Positions 22,701 through 31,144 of a stretch of DNA of 45,396 nt are shown piece after piece; positions within the stretch are counted from its first letter, which is position 1, and every line of letters begins with the position of its first letter. Source of the stretch: Candidatus Aminicenantota bacterium (GTDB lineage Bacteria > Acidobacteriota > Aminicenantia > Aminicenantales > UBA4085). Position numbers and translations under genes: made by a program. Below the pieces are notes generated by a model. That model saw only the letters and a program-made list of their open reading frames with translations, was not told the DNA's origin and did not search any database. The stretch covers positions 1 through 45,396 of the forward strand of contig JADGNV010000162.1 of NCBI GenBank assembly GCA_017883285.1. The letters are read 5' to 3'.

Positions 22701-25406
22701 ATGTCCAACCACTGTCGCGTTCTCCGCCATCGATTCGCTTTGGGAGTTGGCGCGCTCGTCTTAGCCGCGCTCATCATCGCATCGGACCTGACCGCGGCCG
22801 CGGCAGCCCCGGCGAAAGGCGCGTATACGCCGCAGGAGCTCTATCGGCTCGGCCGTCCCCGCGTTTTCCAGGGCCCGGCGCTCCGGGAAGTCGCGTTTCC
22901 GCTCGGAGGCATCGGGACGGGCACGATCTCGCTCGGCGGCCGGGGAAATCTCCGCGACTGGGAGATCTTCAACCGCCCCGATAAAGGCGTGAACCTGCCG
23001 TTCACCTTCTTCGCCCTCCATTTCCAGCAGGACGGGCAGAAGCCCGTCGTCCGCGTGCTCGAAGGCTCTCTGACGCCGCCCTTCACCGGGCCGGACGGCT
23101 ACCGCCGAGGCGAAGTCCCCGGCTTGCCGCGCATGGAAAAGGCCCGCTTTCACGGCGAATACCCCTTTGCCTGGATCGACATGGAGGACAGCCGCCTGCC
23201 CCTCCAGGTCACGATGGAGGCTTTCAATCCGTTCATCCCGCTTAATCCCGAGGATTCCGGGATTCCGGCCGCGGTCATCCGGTTCAAGGTCAAGAATCTG
23301 AGCACCAAGCCCGCCCGCATCACGATCGCCGGCTCGGTCCTCAACCCCGTTGGGTTCGAGGGGCAGGGGACGATCGAGGGCGTCGGCCACGACAAGTTCG
23401 GCCTGAACGTGAACGAGCTCCGCCGCGGGCCCGCCCTCTCCGGCCTATTCCTGTCGTCGCAGAAGGTCAAGCCCGACGCCCCCGCCTTCGGGACGCTCGC
23501 CCTGGCCACGCCCTGGAAAAACCTCACGTATCAGACCCATTGGGTTCGCGGCGACTGGTGGGACGACCTCCAGATCTTCTGGGACGACTTCGCCGCGGAC
23601 GGGCGGCTGAAGGACCTCGACGAGAAATCCCCCTCGCCCGACAAGCGGACGGACATCGGAACGCTCGGGCTCGTCGCCACCATAGAGCCCCTCGGCGAGG
23701 TCACCCTGCCGTTCATTCTGTCCTGGAACTTCCCAAACTTTCTCGACGATTTCGACATCGTCCCCGAGCAGCGGGGCAAGATCTTCAAGAACCACTACGC
23801 CGAGCGGTTCGCCGACGCCTGGGCCTCGGCCGAATATCTCCAGGCGAACCTCGGACGGCTCGAGCGGGAGAGCCGGCGGTTCCAGGACATCTTTTTCTCC
23901 TCGACCCTGCCGCCCTACATCCTCGACGCCGCTTCGAGCCAGGCGTCGATCGCCCGGACGATGACCTGCTTCTGGCTCGAGGGCGGGCAGTTCTTCGCCT
24001 TCGAAGGCTGCAACGACAAGGTCGGCTGCTGCCCGCTCAATTGTGCCCACGTCTGGAATTACGAGCAGTCCCTGGCATTCCTCTTCCCGAGCCTCGAACG
24101 CTTCATGCGCGAGGTCGATTTCCTGAGCAACACCAAGGACAACGGGGAGATGGTCTTCCGCACGTCGCTCCCGCTCTGGAGCGGGGTCTATTGGAAGTTC
24201 CGTCCGGCCGCGGACGGGTCGCTCGGCCGGATCATCAACCTCTACCGCGACTGGCAGCTGTCGGGGGACCTCGGTTTCCTGAAGAAGGTCTGGCCGAAGG
24301 CCAAGAAGGTCCTCGAATATTCCTGGCTCGCCTGGGACGCCGATAAGGACGGGCTGATCGAGGGCGAGCAGCACAACACCTATGACATCGAGTTCTACGG
24401 CCCGAACAGCATGATCGGGACGTTCTACCTGGGCGCGCTCCTGGCCGGGTCGCGGATGGCCGAGGCCGTCGGAGACGCGGAGGCGGCGAAGACATACAAA
24501 GCCCTGTTCGAAAAGGGACGGACGAAATTCGACCAGCTCCTCTGGAACGGCGAGTATTACGTCCAGAAGTACGATAAAGTCATGGAAAAGAAATACCAAT
24601 ACGGCGACGGCTGCCTGTCCGACCAAATGCTCGGCCAGTGGCTGGCGATGGTCGCCGGGCTGGGCCGGTTCCTGCCCGAGGACCGCCTCAAGACGACGCT
24701 CGGCTCGATCTACAAGTACAACTTCATGACCGATTTCCGCGATTTCTCGAACGGCCAGCGGACTTACGCCCTGAACGACGAGCGCGGCCTCGTGCTCTGC
24801 ACCTGGCCGAAGGGCGGGCGGCCGCCGCTGCCCTTCGTCTATTCGGACGAGGTCTGGACGGGCATCGAATACCACGTCGCCTCGCACCTGATCTACGAAG
24901 GCCTGGTGGACGAGGGGCTGAGCGTGGCCAAGGCCGTGCGCGACCGCTACGACGGGCTGAAGCGCAACCCCTGGGACGAGATCGAATGCGGCCACCACTA
25001 TGCCCGGGCCATGTCGTCCTGGGGGCTGGTCCTCGCCCTCTCCGGCTACTCGTACAGCGGTCCCGACATGATCCTGGCCTTCGCCCCCAAGATCTATCCG
25101 GACGACTTCCGGACGTTCTGGAGCACGGGCACGGCCTGGGGCGGGTATTCGCAGAAGACCGAAAAAGGCAAGGGCCAGAAGGCCGAGGTTGCGGTCGCCC
25201 TGGGCGAGCTCTCGCTCAAGGAGTTCCGCTTCGACCGGCCGGATTCCGTGTCCGCGAAAAAGCTTGGCGCGTTCAAGGCCGAGGCGGCAGGGAAACCGGT
25301 GAAGGCGGGGGCGGCGCTCGAGGGGACGTCCGTCAAGGTGAAATTCGACAAACCGCTCATACTCAAAGCCGGCGAAAAGCTGGTTCTCGAAGCCGAATTC
25401 AAATAA
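22701..25406 (+). CDS. Exported GH116 family glycosidase (GBA2-like)
   Basis: A 901-residue protein with a signal peptide (GVGALVLAALIIASDLTAAAAA). It has the GBA2-type N-terminal beta domain (VAFPLGGIGTGTISLGGRGNLRDWEIFNRP, about residues 62-95) and an (alpha/alpha)6 catalytic domain. The acid/base aspartate is probably D562 in GLIEGEQHNTYDIEFYGP. The nucleophile lies in the region FEGCNDKVGCCPLNCAHVWNYEQ (about 435-457), but I do not assign it to one glutamate. The family cleaves beta-glucosides, beta-xylosides or glucosylceramide. After about residue 810 there is a lysine-rich linker and a small beta domain that GBA2 lacks. A good ribosome site (GGGGAGGTAACC) precedes the ATG. It converges with the exporter operon, whose last stop is 29 nt away. 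Confidence 0.92.
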   Translation: MSNHCRVLRHRFALGVGALVLAALIIASDLTAAAAAPAKGAYTPQELYRLGRPRVFQGPALREVAFPLGGIGTGTISLGGRGNLRDWEIFNRPDKGVNLPFTFFALHFQQDGQKPVVRVLEGSLTPPFTGPDGYRRGEVPGLPRMEKARFHGEYPFAWIDMEDSRLPLQVTMEAFNPFIPLNPEDSGIPAAVIRFKVKNLSTKPARITIAGSVLNPVGFEGQGTIEGVGHDKFGLNVNELRRGPALSGLFLSSQKVKPDAPAFGTLALATPWKNLTYQTHWVRGDWWDDLQIFWDDFAADGRLKDLDEKSPSPDKRTDIGTLGLVATIEPLGEVTLPFILSWNFPNFLDDFDIVPEQRGKIFKNHYAERFADAWASAEYLQANLGRLERESRRFQDIFFSSTLPPYILDAASSQASIARTMTCFWLEGGQFFAFEGCNDKVGCCPLNCAHVWNYEQSLAFLFPSLERFMREVDFLSNTKDNGEMVFRTSLPLWSGVYWKFRPAADGSLGRIINLYRDWQLSGDLGFLKKVWPKAKKVLEYSWLAWDADKDGLIEGEQHNTYDIEFYGPNSMIGTFYLGALLAGSRMAEAVGDAEAAKTYKALFEKGRTKFDQLLWNGEYYVQKYDKVMEKKYQYGDGCLSDQMLGQWLAMVAGLGRFLPEDRLKTTLGSIYKYNFMTDFRDFSNGQRTYALNDERGLVLCTWPKGGRPPLPFVYSDEVWTGIEYHVASHLIYEGLVDEGLSVAKAVRDRYDGLKRNPWDEIECGHHYARAMSSWGLVLALSGYSYSGPDMILAFAPKIYPDDFRTFWSTGTAWGGYSQKTEKGKGQKAEVAVALGELSLKEFRFDRPDSVSAKKLGAFKAEAAGKPVKAGAALEGTSVKVKFDKPLILKAGEKLVLEAEFK

Positions 25407-25416
25407 TCGGAGACAC

Positions 25417-25434
25417 AATAATTACGTAATTATT
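25417..25434. repeat. Perfect 18-bp AT-rich palindrome between convergent genes
   Basis: AATAATTACGTAATTATT sits between the GH116 stop and the permease stop and touches the latter. The 13 nt before it, CGGAGACACAATA, recur almost unchanged at 21622-21634. Lacking a GC stem it is not an intrinsic terminator. Confidence 0.6.
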
Positions 25435-26550
25435 TCATTCGAGGCGCTTGTGGAAGCGCCACGAGGCGAGGACGAACGTCGCCACGCCGAAGGCGAGCAG
25501 ATAGACCATGTCCGGCCAGAGGATGGATGGGCCGTTCCCTTTCAGCAGGACATCCCGGACGATTTTTCCGAAATAGCGGAGAGGGTTTAGATAAGTGAGG
25601 TACTGCACGACGATCGGCATATTGTCGATCGGGGTGAAGATGCCGGAGAGCAGCATCGCCGGCATGACAAAAAAGATGGCCGACATCATCGCTTGGCTCT
25701 GCGTGCGCGAAATGGTGGATATGAACAGCCCGATTCCCAGCGTCGTCAGGATGAACACCAGGGCCATGGCCAAGAGAAAGGGGATGCTCCCCCGGATCGG
25801 GACGTTGAAAATGATCCGGCCGCTGGCCGTGACGAGGAGGACGTCGCAGAAGCCGACCACGGCGAAGGGGAGTGTCTTGCCCAGAATGAGCTCGAACGAC
25901 CGGATGGGCGAGACGATCAGCTGTTCGAGCGTCCCCATCTCACGTTCCCTCGTGATCGCCATCGACGTCAGGACGAGAGTTGACACGAGGAGGATGAGGC
26001 AGATGACGCCCGGGACCATCCAGAACGCGGTCTTGAGCTCGGGATTGTACCAGATCCGCGGTTCGACCGTGGGGAAGCCCCCCGGCCGGCGGCCCAGAAG
26101 CCGGACGATCAGCGATTCCGAGAACCTGGCCGAGACGAGGTCCACGTAATTCTGGATGATCGTCGCCGTGTTCGAATCCGTGCCGTCGAGCAGGACTTGG
26201 ACGTCGGATGCGGTTCTTGCCGCGATCCGCGCCGCGAACCCCGATGGGATCACGATCGCTGCCTGGACGGTTCCCGCTTCGAGCAGCCCGTCCACGTCAT
26301 TCGACGAATCCGGCTCGGCCTTGATTTCAAAATAGCCCGACCGGACGAAGGACGCGATGTAGGCCCGGCTGTCCAGGGTGTGGTCGTTGTCCACGACGGC
26401 CAGGGTGATGTTCTTGATATCCACGGTCGCGGCGAAGCCGAAAAGGATGAGTTGGATGACCGGCGCCACGAAGAGGGGGATGATCATCCTTTTGTCGCGG
26501 AAGAGCTGGATGAATTCTTTGCGGATGATGGTCCTGATGACGCTTAGCAT
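25435..26550 (-). CDS. ABC-2 type permease (YbhR-like), last gene of exporter operon
   Basis: A 371-residue ABC-2 permease: an N-terminal cytoplasmic start and TM1 (IRKEFIQLFRDKRMIIPLFVAPVIQLILFGFAATVDI). A large periplasmic loop of about 140 residues with VVDNDHTLDSRAYIASFVRSGYFEI follows, then five C-terminal helices beginning at MVPGVICLILLVSTLVLTSMAITREREMGTLEQLIVSPI. The REREMGTLEQL coupling segment is typical of YbhR/YhhJ-like subunits, which form half of the membrane channel with a second permease. It starts 9 nt after the stop of its partner permease. Substrates of such exporters (drugs, lipids, cations) cannot be read from the sequence. Confidence 0.92.
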   Translation of the reverse strand: MLSVIRTIIRKEFIQLFRDKRMIIPLFVAPVIQLILFGFAATVDIKNITLAVVDNDHTLDSRAYIASFVRSGYFEIKAEPDSSNDVDGLLEAGTVQAAIVIPSGFAARIAARTASDVQVLLDGTDSNTATIIQNYVDLVSARFSESLIVRLLGRRPGGFPTVEPRIWYNPELKTAFWMVPGVICLILLVSTLVLTSMAITREREMGTLEQLIVSPIRSFELILGKTLPFAVVGFCDVLLVTASGRIIFNVPIRGSIPFLLAMALVFILTTLGIGLFISTISRTQSQAMMSAIFFVMPAMLLSGIFTPIDNMPIVVQYLTYLNPLRYFGKIVRDVLLKGNGPSILWPDMVYLLAFGVATFVLASWRFHKRLE

Positions 26551-26559
26551 CGTTCCGTC

Positions 26560-27708
26560 CTAATCCAGCCGGAGCTTCAGGCGCCTCACGCAGGCCGCGA
26601 GTGCCAGAACGCAGAATCCCGTCATGAAGAGCAAAGGGGGCCAGATTTGTCCGAACCCGTATCCTTTGAGGAAAATTCCCCGGACGATGTCCATGAAGTA
26701 GCGGGCCGGGAAGAGATACGTGGCGTACTGGATCAGGCGGGGCATGCTCGAGATCGGGGTCATGAACCCCGACAGGAGGAACGCGGGAAGGAGTGTTGTC
26801 AGAAAGGACAGCATATAGGCCAGCTGCTGGGATTTCGTGGCGATCGAGAGCAGGAGGCCGATGGCCAGGCCGCATAGAAGGAAGACCGACGCCGCGGCAA
26901 GCAAGGCGACGAGACTCCCCCGGAGCGGCACCTCGAAGATGACCGTGCCCGTGACGACGATCAGGGCGAGCTGGGCGAGGCCGAGCCCGAAGAAGGGGAT
27001 GAGCTTGCCGATGATGATCTCGTGGGCCCGGACCGGGCCGGCGATGAGTTGCTCCATTGTCCCGTTCTCCCACTCCCGGGCGACGGTCAGCGAGGTCAGC
27101 ATGCCCGATAGGACCATCATCACCACGGCCACCAGGCCCGGGACGATGAAATCCGTGCTGTTGAGATCGGGGTTGTACCAGACGCGCATTTTCGGGACGA
27201 CGGACGGGAACCCTGCCGCGCCGCCGATCCCCCCGGTCCGGCCCGCCCCTTCGAACCGAGCGGTGAGCATGTCCGTCCCGAGCTTCTGGACGAGGCGCGA
27301 GATATAGCCCATGGCGATGAGGGCGGTGTTGTTGTTGCTCCCGTCGAGCAGGATCTGGATCGCCGCGTCCCGGCCGCCCGCCACGTCGCGGGCGAAGCCG
27401 TCGGGGAAGACGACGACGGCCTTCACCCTGCCTTCGTCCAGGTATTTCTCCACGCCTGCGGGATTGTCGAGCACGTAACGGAGGTCAAAATAAGCGCTCG
27501 CCCGAAGGCGTGCCGTGAACTCGCGGCTGAGCGTCGTCCGGTCCTGGTCGACGACGCCGATGGCCACGTGCTTGATGTCGAGGGTGATGGCGTAGCCGAA
27601 AAGAACGATCAGGATGATCGGCAGGCCGATGGCCAGGAACAGGCTCCGGGGATCGCGCCGGATATGCAGCGCCTCCTTGCGGGCGAGGGGGACGATACGC
27701 CGGATCAT
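26560..27708 (-). CDS. ABC-2 type permease (YbhS-like)
   Basis: A 382-residue permease, paralogous to the one downstream. It has the same order: TM1 (RKEALHIRRDPRSLFLAIGLPIILIVLFGYAITLDI), a periplasmic loop with VVDQDRTTLSREFTARLRASAYFDL, and five C-terminal helices starting at IVPGLVAVVMMVLSGMLTSLTVAREWENGTMEQLIAGPV. The frame stays open upstream to 28098 as a shadow of the ATPase. The ATG at 27708 is right because it begins the family start MIRRIVPLARKEAL and overlaps the ATPase stop by 4 nt. Two permeases plus two ATPases make a heteromeric exporter of the YbhGFSR kind. Confidence 0.92.
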   Translation of the reverse strand: MIRRIVPLARKEALHIRRDPRSLFLAIGLPIILIVLFGYAITLDIKHVAIGVVDQDRTTLSREFTARLRASAYFDLRYVLDNPAGVEKYLDEGRVKAVVVFPDGFARDVAGGRDAAIQILLDGSNNNTALIAMGYISRLVQKLGTDMLTARFEGAGRTGGIGGAAGFPSVVPKMRVWYNPDLNSTDFIVPGLVAVVMMVLSGMLTSLTVAREWENGTMEQLIAGPVRAHEIIIGKLIPFFGLGLAQLALIVVTGTVIFEVPLRGSLVALLAAASVFLLCGLAIGLLLSIATKSQQLAYMLSFLTTLLPAFLLSGFMTPISSMPRLIQYATYLFPARYFMDIVRGIFLKGYGFGQIWPPLLFMTGFCVLALAACVRRLKLRLD

Positions 27709-28451
27709 GCGGTCCTCGCTTGGCGGATGGCCGCGACGAAAACCTGTTCCAGGGAAGCGCTTTCCGTCCCGGCGAACCGGACCTTGAGCTCGCGGGGGGA
27801 GCCGAGGGCGATGATGGCCCCGGCGTAAATGATCGCGATCCGGTGGCAGCGCTCGACCTCGTCCATGTAATGCGACGTGATAAACGTCGTGGTTCCCTGG
27901 CCGGAGAGCTCGTAGATCAGGTCCCAGAAGTCGCGGCGCGAGACCGGGTCGACGCTCGCCGTCGGCTCGTCGAGGAAGAGGACCTCCGGCCGGTGGAGGA
28001 TCGCGCAGCCGAGGGCCAGCCGCTGTTTCCATCCGCCCGAAAGCTCGCGGGTGAGGGCGGACTCCCGCCCCTCGAGCCCGGCCATCTTGAGCACCCACCG
28101 CTTCCGCTCGGCCTTGAGGGCCGGCGGAAGGCGGCGGATCCCGCCGTGGAAATCGATGTTCTCCCCGACCGTCAGGTCGCTGTAGAGGGTGAACTTCTGG
28201 GACATGTAGCCGATGATCTTCTTGATGTCCTCGGAGTGGGTGGAGACGCTGAATCCGCCGACGGCGCCCTCGCCCGACGTGGGCCGCAGGATGCCGCAGA
28301 GCATCCGGATGGTCGTCGATTTCCCGGCTCCGTTCGGGCCGAGGAAGCCGAAGATCTCGCCCTTGGCCACGTCGAACGAGATATGGTCGACCGCGGTGAA
28401 CGCCCCGAATGTCTTGGTCAGGTCCTTGACGACGATGCTCGGTCCGGCCAT
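27705..28451 (-). CDS. ABC transporter ATPase, second of the exporter (complete active site)
   Basis: A 248-residue ABC ATPase with Walker A GPNGAGKST (about residue 38), Q-loop region YMSQKFTLYSDLTVGEN, signature LSGGWKQRLALG, Walker B VLFLDEPTASVDP and an intact H-loop histidine in TTFITSHYMDEVERC. It matches the second half of YbhF-like double ATPases, here as a separate gene. The ATG at 28451 begins MAGPSIVVKDL; the longer frame upstream is a shadow. It starts 4 nt after the first ATPase and overlaps the next permease gene by 4 nt, so the pair is made in step with the channel. Energises export. Confidence 0.93.
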   Translation of the reverse strand: MAGPSIVVKDLTKTFGAFTAVDHISFDVAKGEIFGFLGPNGAGKSTTIRMLCGILRPTSGEGAVGGFSVSTHSEDIKKIIGYMSQKFTLYSDLTVGENIDFHGGIRRLPPALKAERKRWVLKMAGLEGRESALTRELSGGWKQRLALGCAILHRPEVLFLDEPTASVDPVSRRDFWDLIYELSGQGTTTFITSHYMDEVERCHRIAIIYAGAIIALGSPRELKVRFAGTESASLEQVFVAAIRQARTA

Positions 28452-28455
28452 CGCG

Positions 28456-29406
28456 CTACGCTCCCGCTCCCGGCTGCGCGGCGGGACGCTTGCCCTGGTC
28501 CTCGACGAGGGCCAGGAAGACGTCCTCGAACGAGGGCCGGATCTTCCGGAGCGATCCGACGGCCACGCCTGCGGCTTCGAGCCGGACCCGGATCGCGGCA
28601 AGGTCCGGACTCTCCGGACCCAGAACGATGTGGATCCGGTCGCCGAAAGGGTGGGCGCCTTTGAGCCCGGCCACGCCCTGGAGCGCGTGCATCGCGGGCT
28701 CGAGCGGCGCCACGAGCTCGGCGATCTCGTCCGTCATGCCGAGGACGAGATTTTCGGGCGTGTCGTCGGCCAGGAGGCGGCCCTCGGAGATGAATCCGAC
28801 CCGCCGGCAACGGGCGGCCTCATCCATGTAGGGCGTCGTCATGAGGATCGTGACCCCCTGGCCGTTGAGCTCGAGGAGAAGCTGCCAGAGTTCGAGACGG
28901 GAGACGGGATCGACGCCCGTGGTCGGCTCGTCGAGCAGGAGGATCTCGGGGGTGTGGAAAAGATTGCAGGCCAGGGCGAGCTTCTTCTGCATCCCGCCCG
29001 AAAGGTTCCGGGCGAGCCGGTCCTCGAAGGGGCCCAGGGCGCTGAATCCGAGCAGCTCCTTTTTTCGGTCCGCGAACCGCCCGGCCGATACGCCGTAGAG
29101 ATCGGCGAAAAATTTCATGTTTTCAGCGACCGATAGGTCGCCGTAGAGGCTGAAGTGCTGGGGCATATAGCCGATCTGTTCTTTCACTTGGAAGGGCTGG
29201 AGGGCAACGTCGAAGCCGGCGACGTGGATGGTTCCCTTGTCGGCGCGAAGCAGCCCGATGAGGAGGCGGAGGAGCGTCGATTTCCCCGCGCCGTCGGGGC
29301 CGATGAGGCCGGCGATCGTCCCTTTTTCGACCGTGAAGTCGAGGTCGTGGATGGCCCGCGTCGTCTTGAATGACTTGAAAACGCCCCGGGCTTCAATGGC
29401 GTTCAT
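28456..29406 (-). CDS. ABC transporter ATPase, first of the exporter (H-loop histidine replaced)
   Basis: A 316-residue ABC ATPase: Walker A GPDGAGKST (about residue 40), YMPQHFSLYGDLSVAEN, signature LSGGMQKKLALAC, Walker B EILLLDEPTTGVDP. The H-loop reads ILMTTPYMDEAARC, with proline 192 where the catalytic histidine belongs, unlike the sister ATPase. About 75 residues follow the ATPase core (LGPESPDLAAIRVRLEAAGVAVGSLRKIRPSFEDVFLALVED), the usual DrrA-like tail. The ATG at 29406 overlaps the HlyD stop by 4 nt. A longer open frame upstream is a shadow of the HlyD gene. The pair is thus asymmetric, with one probably weakened catalytic site. Confidence 0.92.
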   Translation of the reverse strand: MNAIEARGVFKSFKTTRAIHDLDFTVEKGTIAGLIGPDGAGKSTLLRLLIGLLRADKGTIHVAGFDVALQPFQVKEQIGYMPQHFSLYGDLSVAENMKFFADLYGVSAGRFADRKKELLGFSALGPFEDRLARNLSGGMQKKLALACNLFHTPEILLLDEPTTGVDPVSRLELWQLLLELNGQGVTILMTTPYMDEAARCRRVGFISEGRLLADDTPENLVLGMTDEIAELVAPLEPAMHALQGVAGLKGAHPFGDRIHIVLGPESPDLAAIRVRLEAAGVAVGSLRKIRPSFEDVFLALVEDQGKRPAAQPGAGA

Positions 29407-30389
29407 TTCAAGAACATAATCTTGACGTCGACCGGCATCCCCGGCTTGAGGTCGCCCGCCGGGTTGTCGATATAGGACTTGATCATGTAGACGAGCTTCA
29501 GCCGCTCTTCCCGGGTCTGGATGTTCTTGGGGGCGAACTCGGCCTCGTTCGAGATGAAGTCCACCTTTCCCTTGAAGACCTTGCCGGGGTAGGAGTCGCA
29601 GACCGCCTCGACGTCGCCCCCGAGCTTCACCCGGCCCAGGTACTTTTCGGGGACGTAGGCCTTGACGTAGGTCCGGGCCGGGTCGATGAGGCTGAAGAGG
29701 ACGGCGCCGGGAGTCGCCAGCTCCCCGACCTCGACGTTCTTGACCTCGACGATGCCCGCCGCCGGCGACTTGACCTCGGTGTCCTGGAGTTGCCGGAGGA
29801 TCAGCTGCTCCTGGGCCTCCAGGCCCTGCACGTCGGCCACGGTCATGTCGATCTCCTCTTTCTCCCGGCCGCGGACGGCCATGTCGTAGTTCTCCTTCGC
29901 ACCCTTGGCCTGTTCCTGGGCGGCTTTGAGCGCGAGATCGGCCTTCTCCTTCTGGGTCTGCGAGACAGCCCCTTCCGCGAGCAGCCGGGCGAAGCGCTGC
30001 TGGTCCTTTTCGGCGATTTCGAGCTGTTTGGCCGCGATCTCGACCTGGGTCTTGGCCACGGCGATGAGCTCCTTCTTCGTCCCGATTTTGGCCAGCTGCC
30101 GACGGGCCTTGGCCCCCTCGATCCCCGCCCGGACCTGGTCGAGCTGGATGCGGAGCTTGTCGGCGTTGATCGTGCACAGGAGGTCGTCTTTAGCCACCTT
30201 CTGGCCTTCCTGGACCAGGACTTTCTCGATCTCGCCCTGGGCCTGGGCTTGGACGTCGGTTTTGACCGCTTCGACGACGCCGCTGACCAGGATCTGGGTG
30301 TCGCTGTCCGGCCCTTTCCGGCAGCCGGCAAGGGCGAGGATGGAAACGGGCAAGACCGCCAGGACGACGGAAAATCGGACTTTTTTCAT
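29403..30389 (-). CDS. HlyD-family membrane-fusion lipoprotein (YbhG-like)
   Basis: A 328-residue periplasmic adaptor. A signal peptide ends in the lipobox LALAGC with C23 as the lipidated residue. Then come a split biotinyl-lipoyl domain (VQAQAQGEIEKVLVQEGQKVAKDDLLCTINADKL and its return VKSPAAGIVEVKNVEVGELATPGAVLFSL) around a long helical hairpin (about residues 80-200, rich in A, K, E and Q). A beta-barrel part (AYVPEKYLGRVKLGGDVEAVCDSYPGKVFKGKVDFI) closes it. It bridges an inner-membrane ABC exporter to an outer-membrane channel, which is not encoded here. First gene of the five-gene operon, with ribosome site AAGGAG. It diverges from the sigma operon over 98 nt. Confidence 0.93.
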   Translation of the reverse strand: MKKVRFSVVLAVLPVSILALAGCRKGPDSDTQILVSGVVEAVKTDVQAQAQGEIEKVLVQEGQKVAKDDLLCTINADKLRIQLDQVRAGIEGAKARRQLAKIGTKKELIAVAKTQVEIAAKQLEIAEKDQQRFARLLAEGAVSQTQKEKADLALKAAQEQAKGAKENYDMAVRGREKEEIDMTVADVQGLEAQEQLILRQLQDTEVKSPAAGIVEVKNVEVGELATPGAVLFSLIDPARTYVKAYVPEKYLGRVKLGGDVEAVCDSYPGKVFKGKVDFISNEAEFAPKNIQTREERLKLVYMIKSYIDNPAGDLKPGMPVDVKIMFLK

Positions 30390-30405
30390 GGCCGCTCCTT
30401 GTTTC

Positions 30406-30422
30406 TCCCTTAATATAAGGGA
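30406..30422. promoter_or_regulatory. Palindrome in the exporter/sigma divergent region
   Basis: TCCCTTA and TAAGGGA are perfect arms around ATA. The site is 17 nt upstream of the HlyD ATG and 18 nt before the ECF-type -35 of the sigma gene, so a bound protein could affect both directions. No regulator gene is adjacent apart from the sigma/anti-sigma pair. Confidence 0.4.
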
Positions 30423-30439
30423 TTTTCACTAACCAGGGC

Positions 30440-30467
30440 AACCTTTTCGGACGCCGCAGCATCTATA
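30440..30467 (+). promoter_or_regulatory. ECF-type promoter of the sigma / anti-sigma / DUF4097 operon
   Basis: AACCTTTTC at 30440-30448, then 11 nt, then CATCTATA at 30460-30467, 20 nt before the sigma ATG. The same -35 block with nearly the same spacing precedes the truncated sigma copy at 15426-15454. This fits the rule that ECF factors read AAC-type -35 elements and control their own operons. Confidence 0.6.
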
Positions 30468-30487
30468 GGGGTGAAAAGAAACCCAAG

Positions 30488-31138
30488 ATGGCCTATCCCG
30501 AGATCGCGTTGGCAAACAAGATTCAATTGAGGGATAATGCCTTCGTGAACCGCCCCAAGGACGAACGAAACGGGGTCTTCTTCACCGCATCGCCCGAAAT
30601 CCCCCTGGCGGAGCTGATCGCCCGGGGCCGTGTCGGCGACGCCGTCGCCCTGGAAGCCCTCTACCGCCGCTATAAAAGCGGGCTTTTCAACCTCGCTTAC
30701 CGATACACCTACGACCGGGCCACGGCCGAAGATCTCCTCCAGGAGATCTTCCTCAAGATCTTCACCCACCTCGACGACGTCCAGAACATCGAGACGTTCA
30801 CCGGCTGGGTCTTCCGCATCGCCCTGAATACCTGCTACAGCCATCTGAGGGGGAGGCGGGTCGAAATCGAAAAAACCGTCCCCATGGCCGCCGTCGAGGG
30901 CACCCGGCACGAAGCCCGGGTGGACGCCGAGGAAAACGACATCCGCAAGCCCCTGGATGAGGCGATCGCCGGCCTGCCCGCGCGGTTGCGCGAGATCTTC
31001 CTCCTCCACGACGTGCAGGGCTTCAAACACGAGGAGATCGCCCGGATGCTCGGCCTGTCGGTCGGGACGTCCAAGTCCCAGCTCTTCAAGGCCCGTCTCA
31101 AGATCCGGGAGGTCCTCAAGGCGAGAAGGGCGTGCTAA
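30488..31138 (+). CDS. ECF-type RNA polymerase sigma factor
   Basis: A 216-residue ECF sigma factor with region 2 (ALYRRYKSGLFNLAYRYTYDRATAEDLLQEIFLKIFTHL, then FTGWVFRIALNTCYSHLRG, about residues 55-120) and region 4 (ALDEAIAGLP-like LPARLREIFLLHDVQGFKHEEIARMLGLSVGTSKSQLFKARLKIRE, about 163-208). A 40-residue N-terminal extension precedes region 2. It is followed after 6 nt by a zf-HC2 anti-sigma gene and then a DUF4097 gene. The upstream AACCTTTTC motif suggests autoregulation. A truncated relative lies at 14929-15360. The ribosome site is weak. The inducing signal is unknown, but the envelope location of the partners suggests cell-envelope or redox stress. Confidence 0.93.
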   Translation: MAYPEIALANKIQLRDNAFVNRPKDERNGVFFTASPEIPLAELIARGRVGDAVALEALYRRYKSGLFNLAYRYTYDRATAEDLLQEIFLKIFTHLDDVQNIETFTGWVFRIALNTCYSHLRGRRVEIEKTVPMAAVEGTRHEARVDAEENDIRKPLDEAIAGLPARLREIFLLHDVQGFKHEEIARMLGLSVGTSKSQLFKARLKIREVLKARRAC

Positions 31139-31144
31139 GGAGTC

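Noticed and set aside
23445-25418. 657-codon minus-strand frame inside the GH116 gene
   Set aside because: Antisense shadow of a clearly recognised glycosidase.
28456-30177. Fusion of the HlyD and first ATPase genes as one 573-codon protein
   Set aside because: Upstream of 29406 the frame is antisense-like R/G/P-rich sequence; the HlyD gene uses another frame and ends exactly at the ATPase start.
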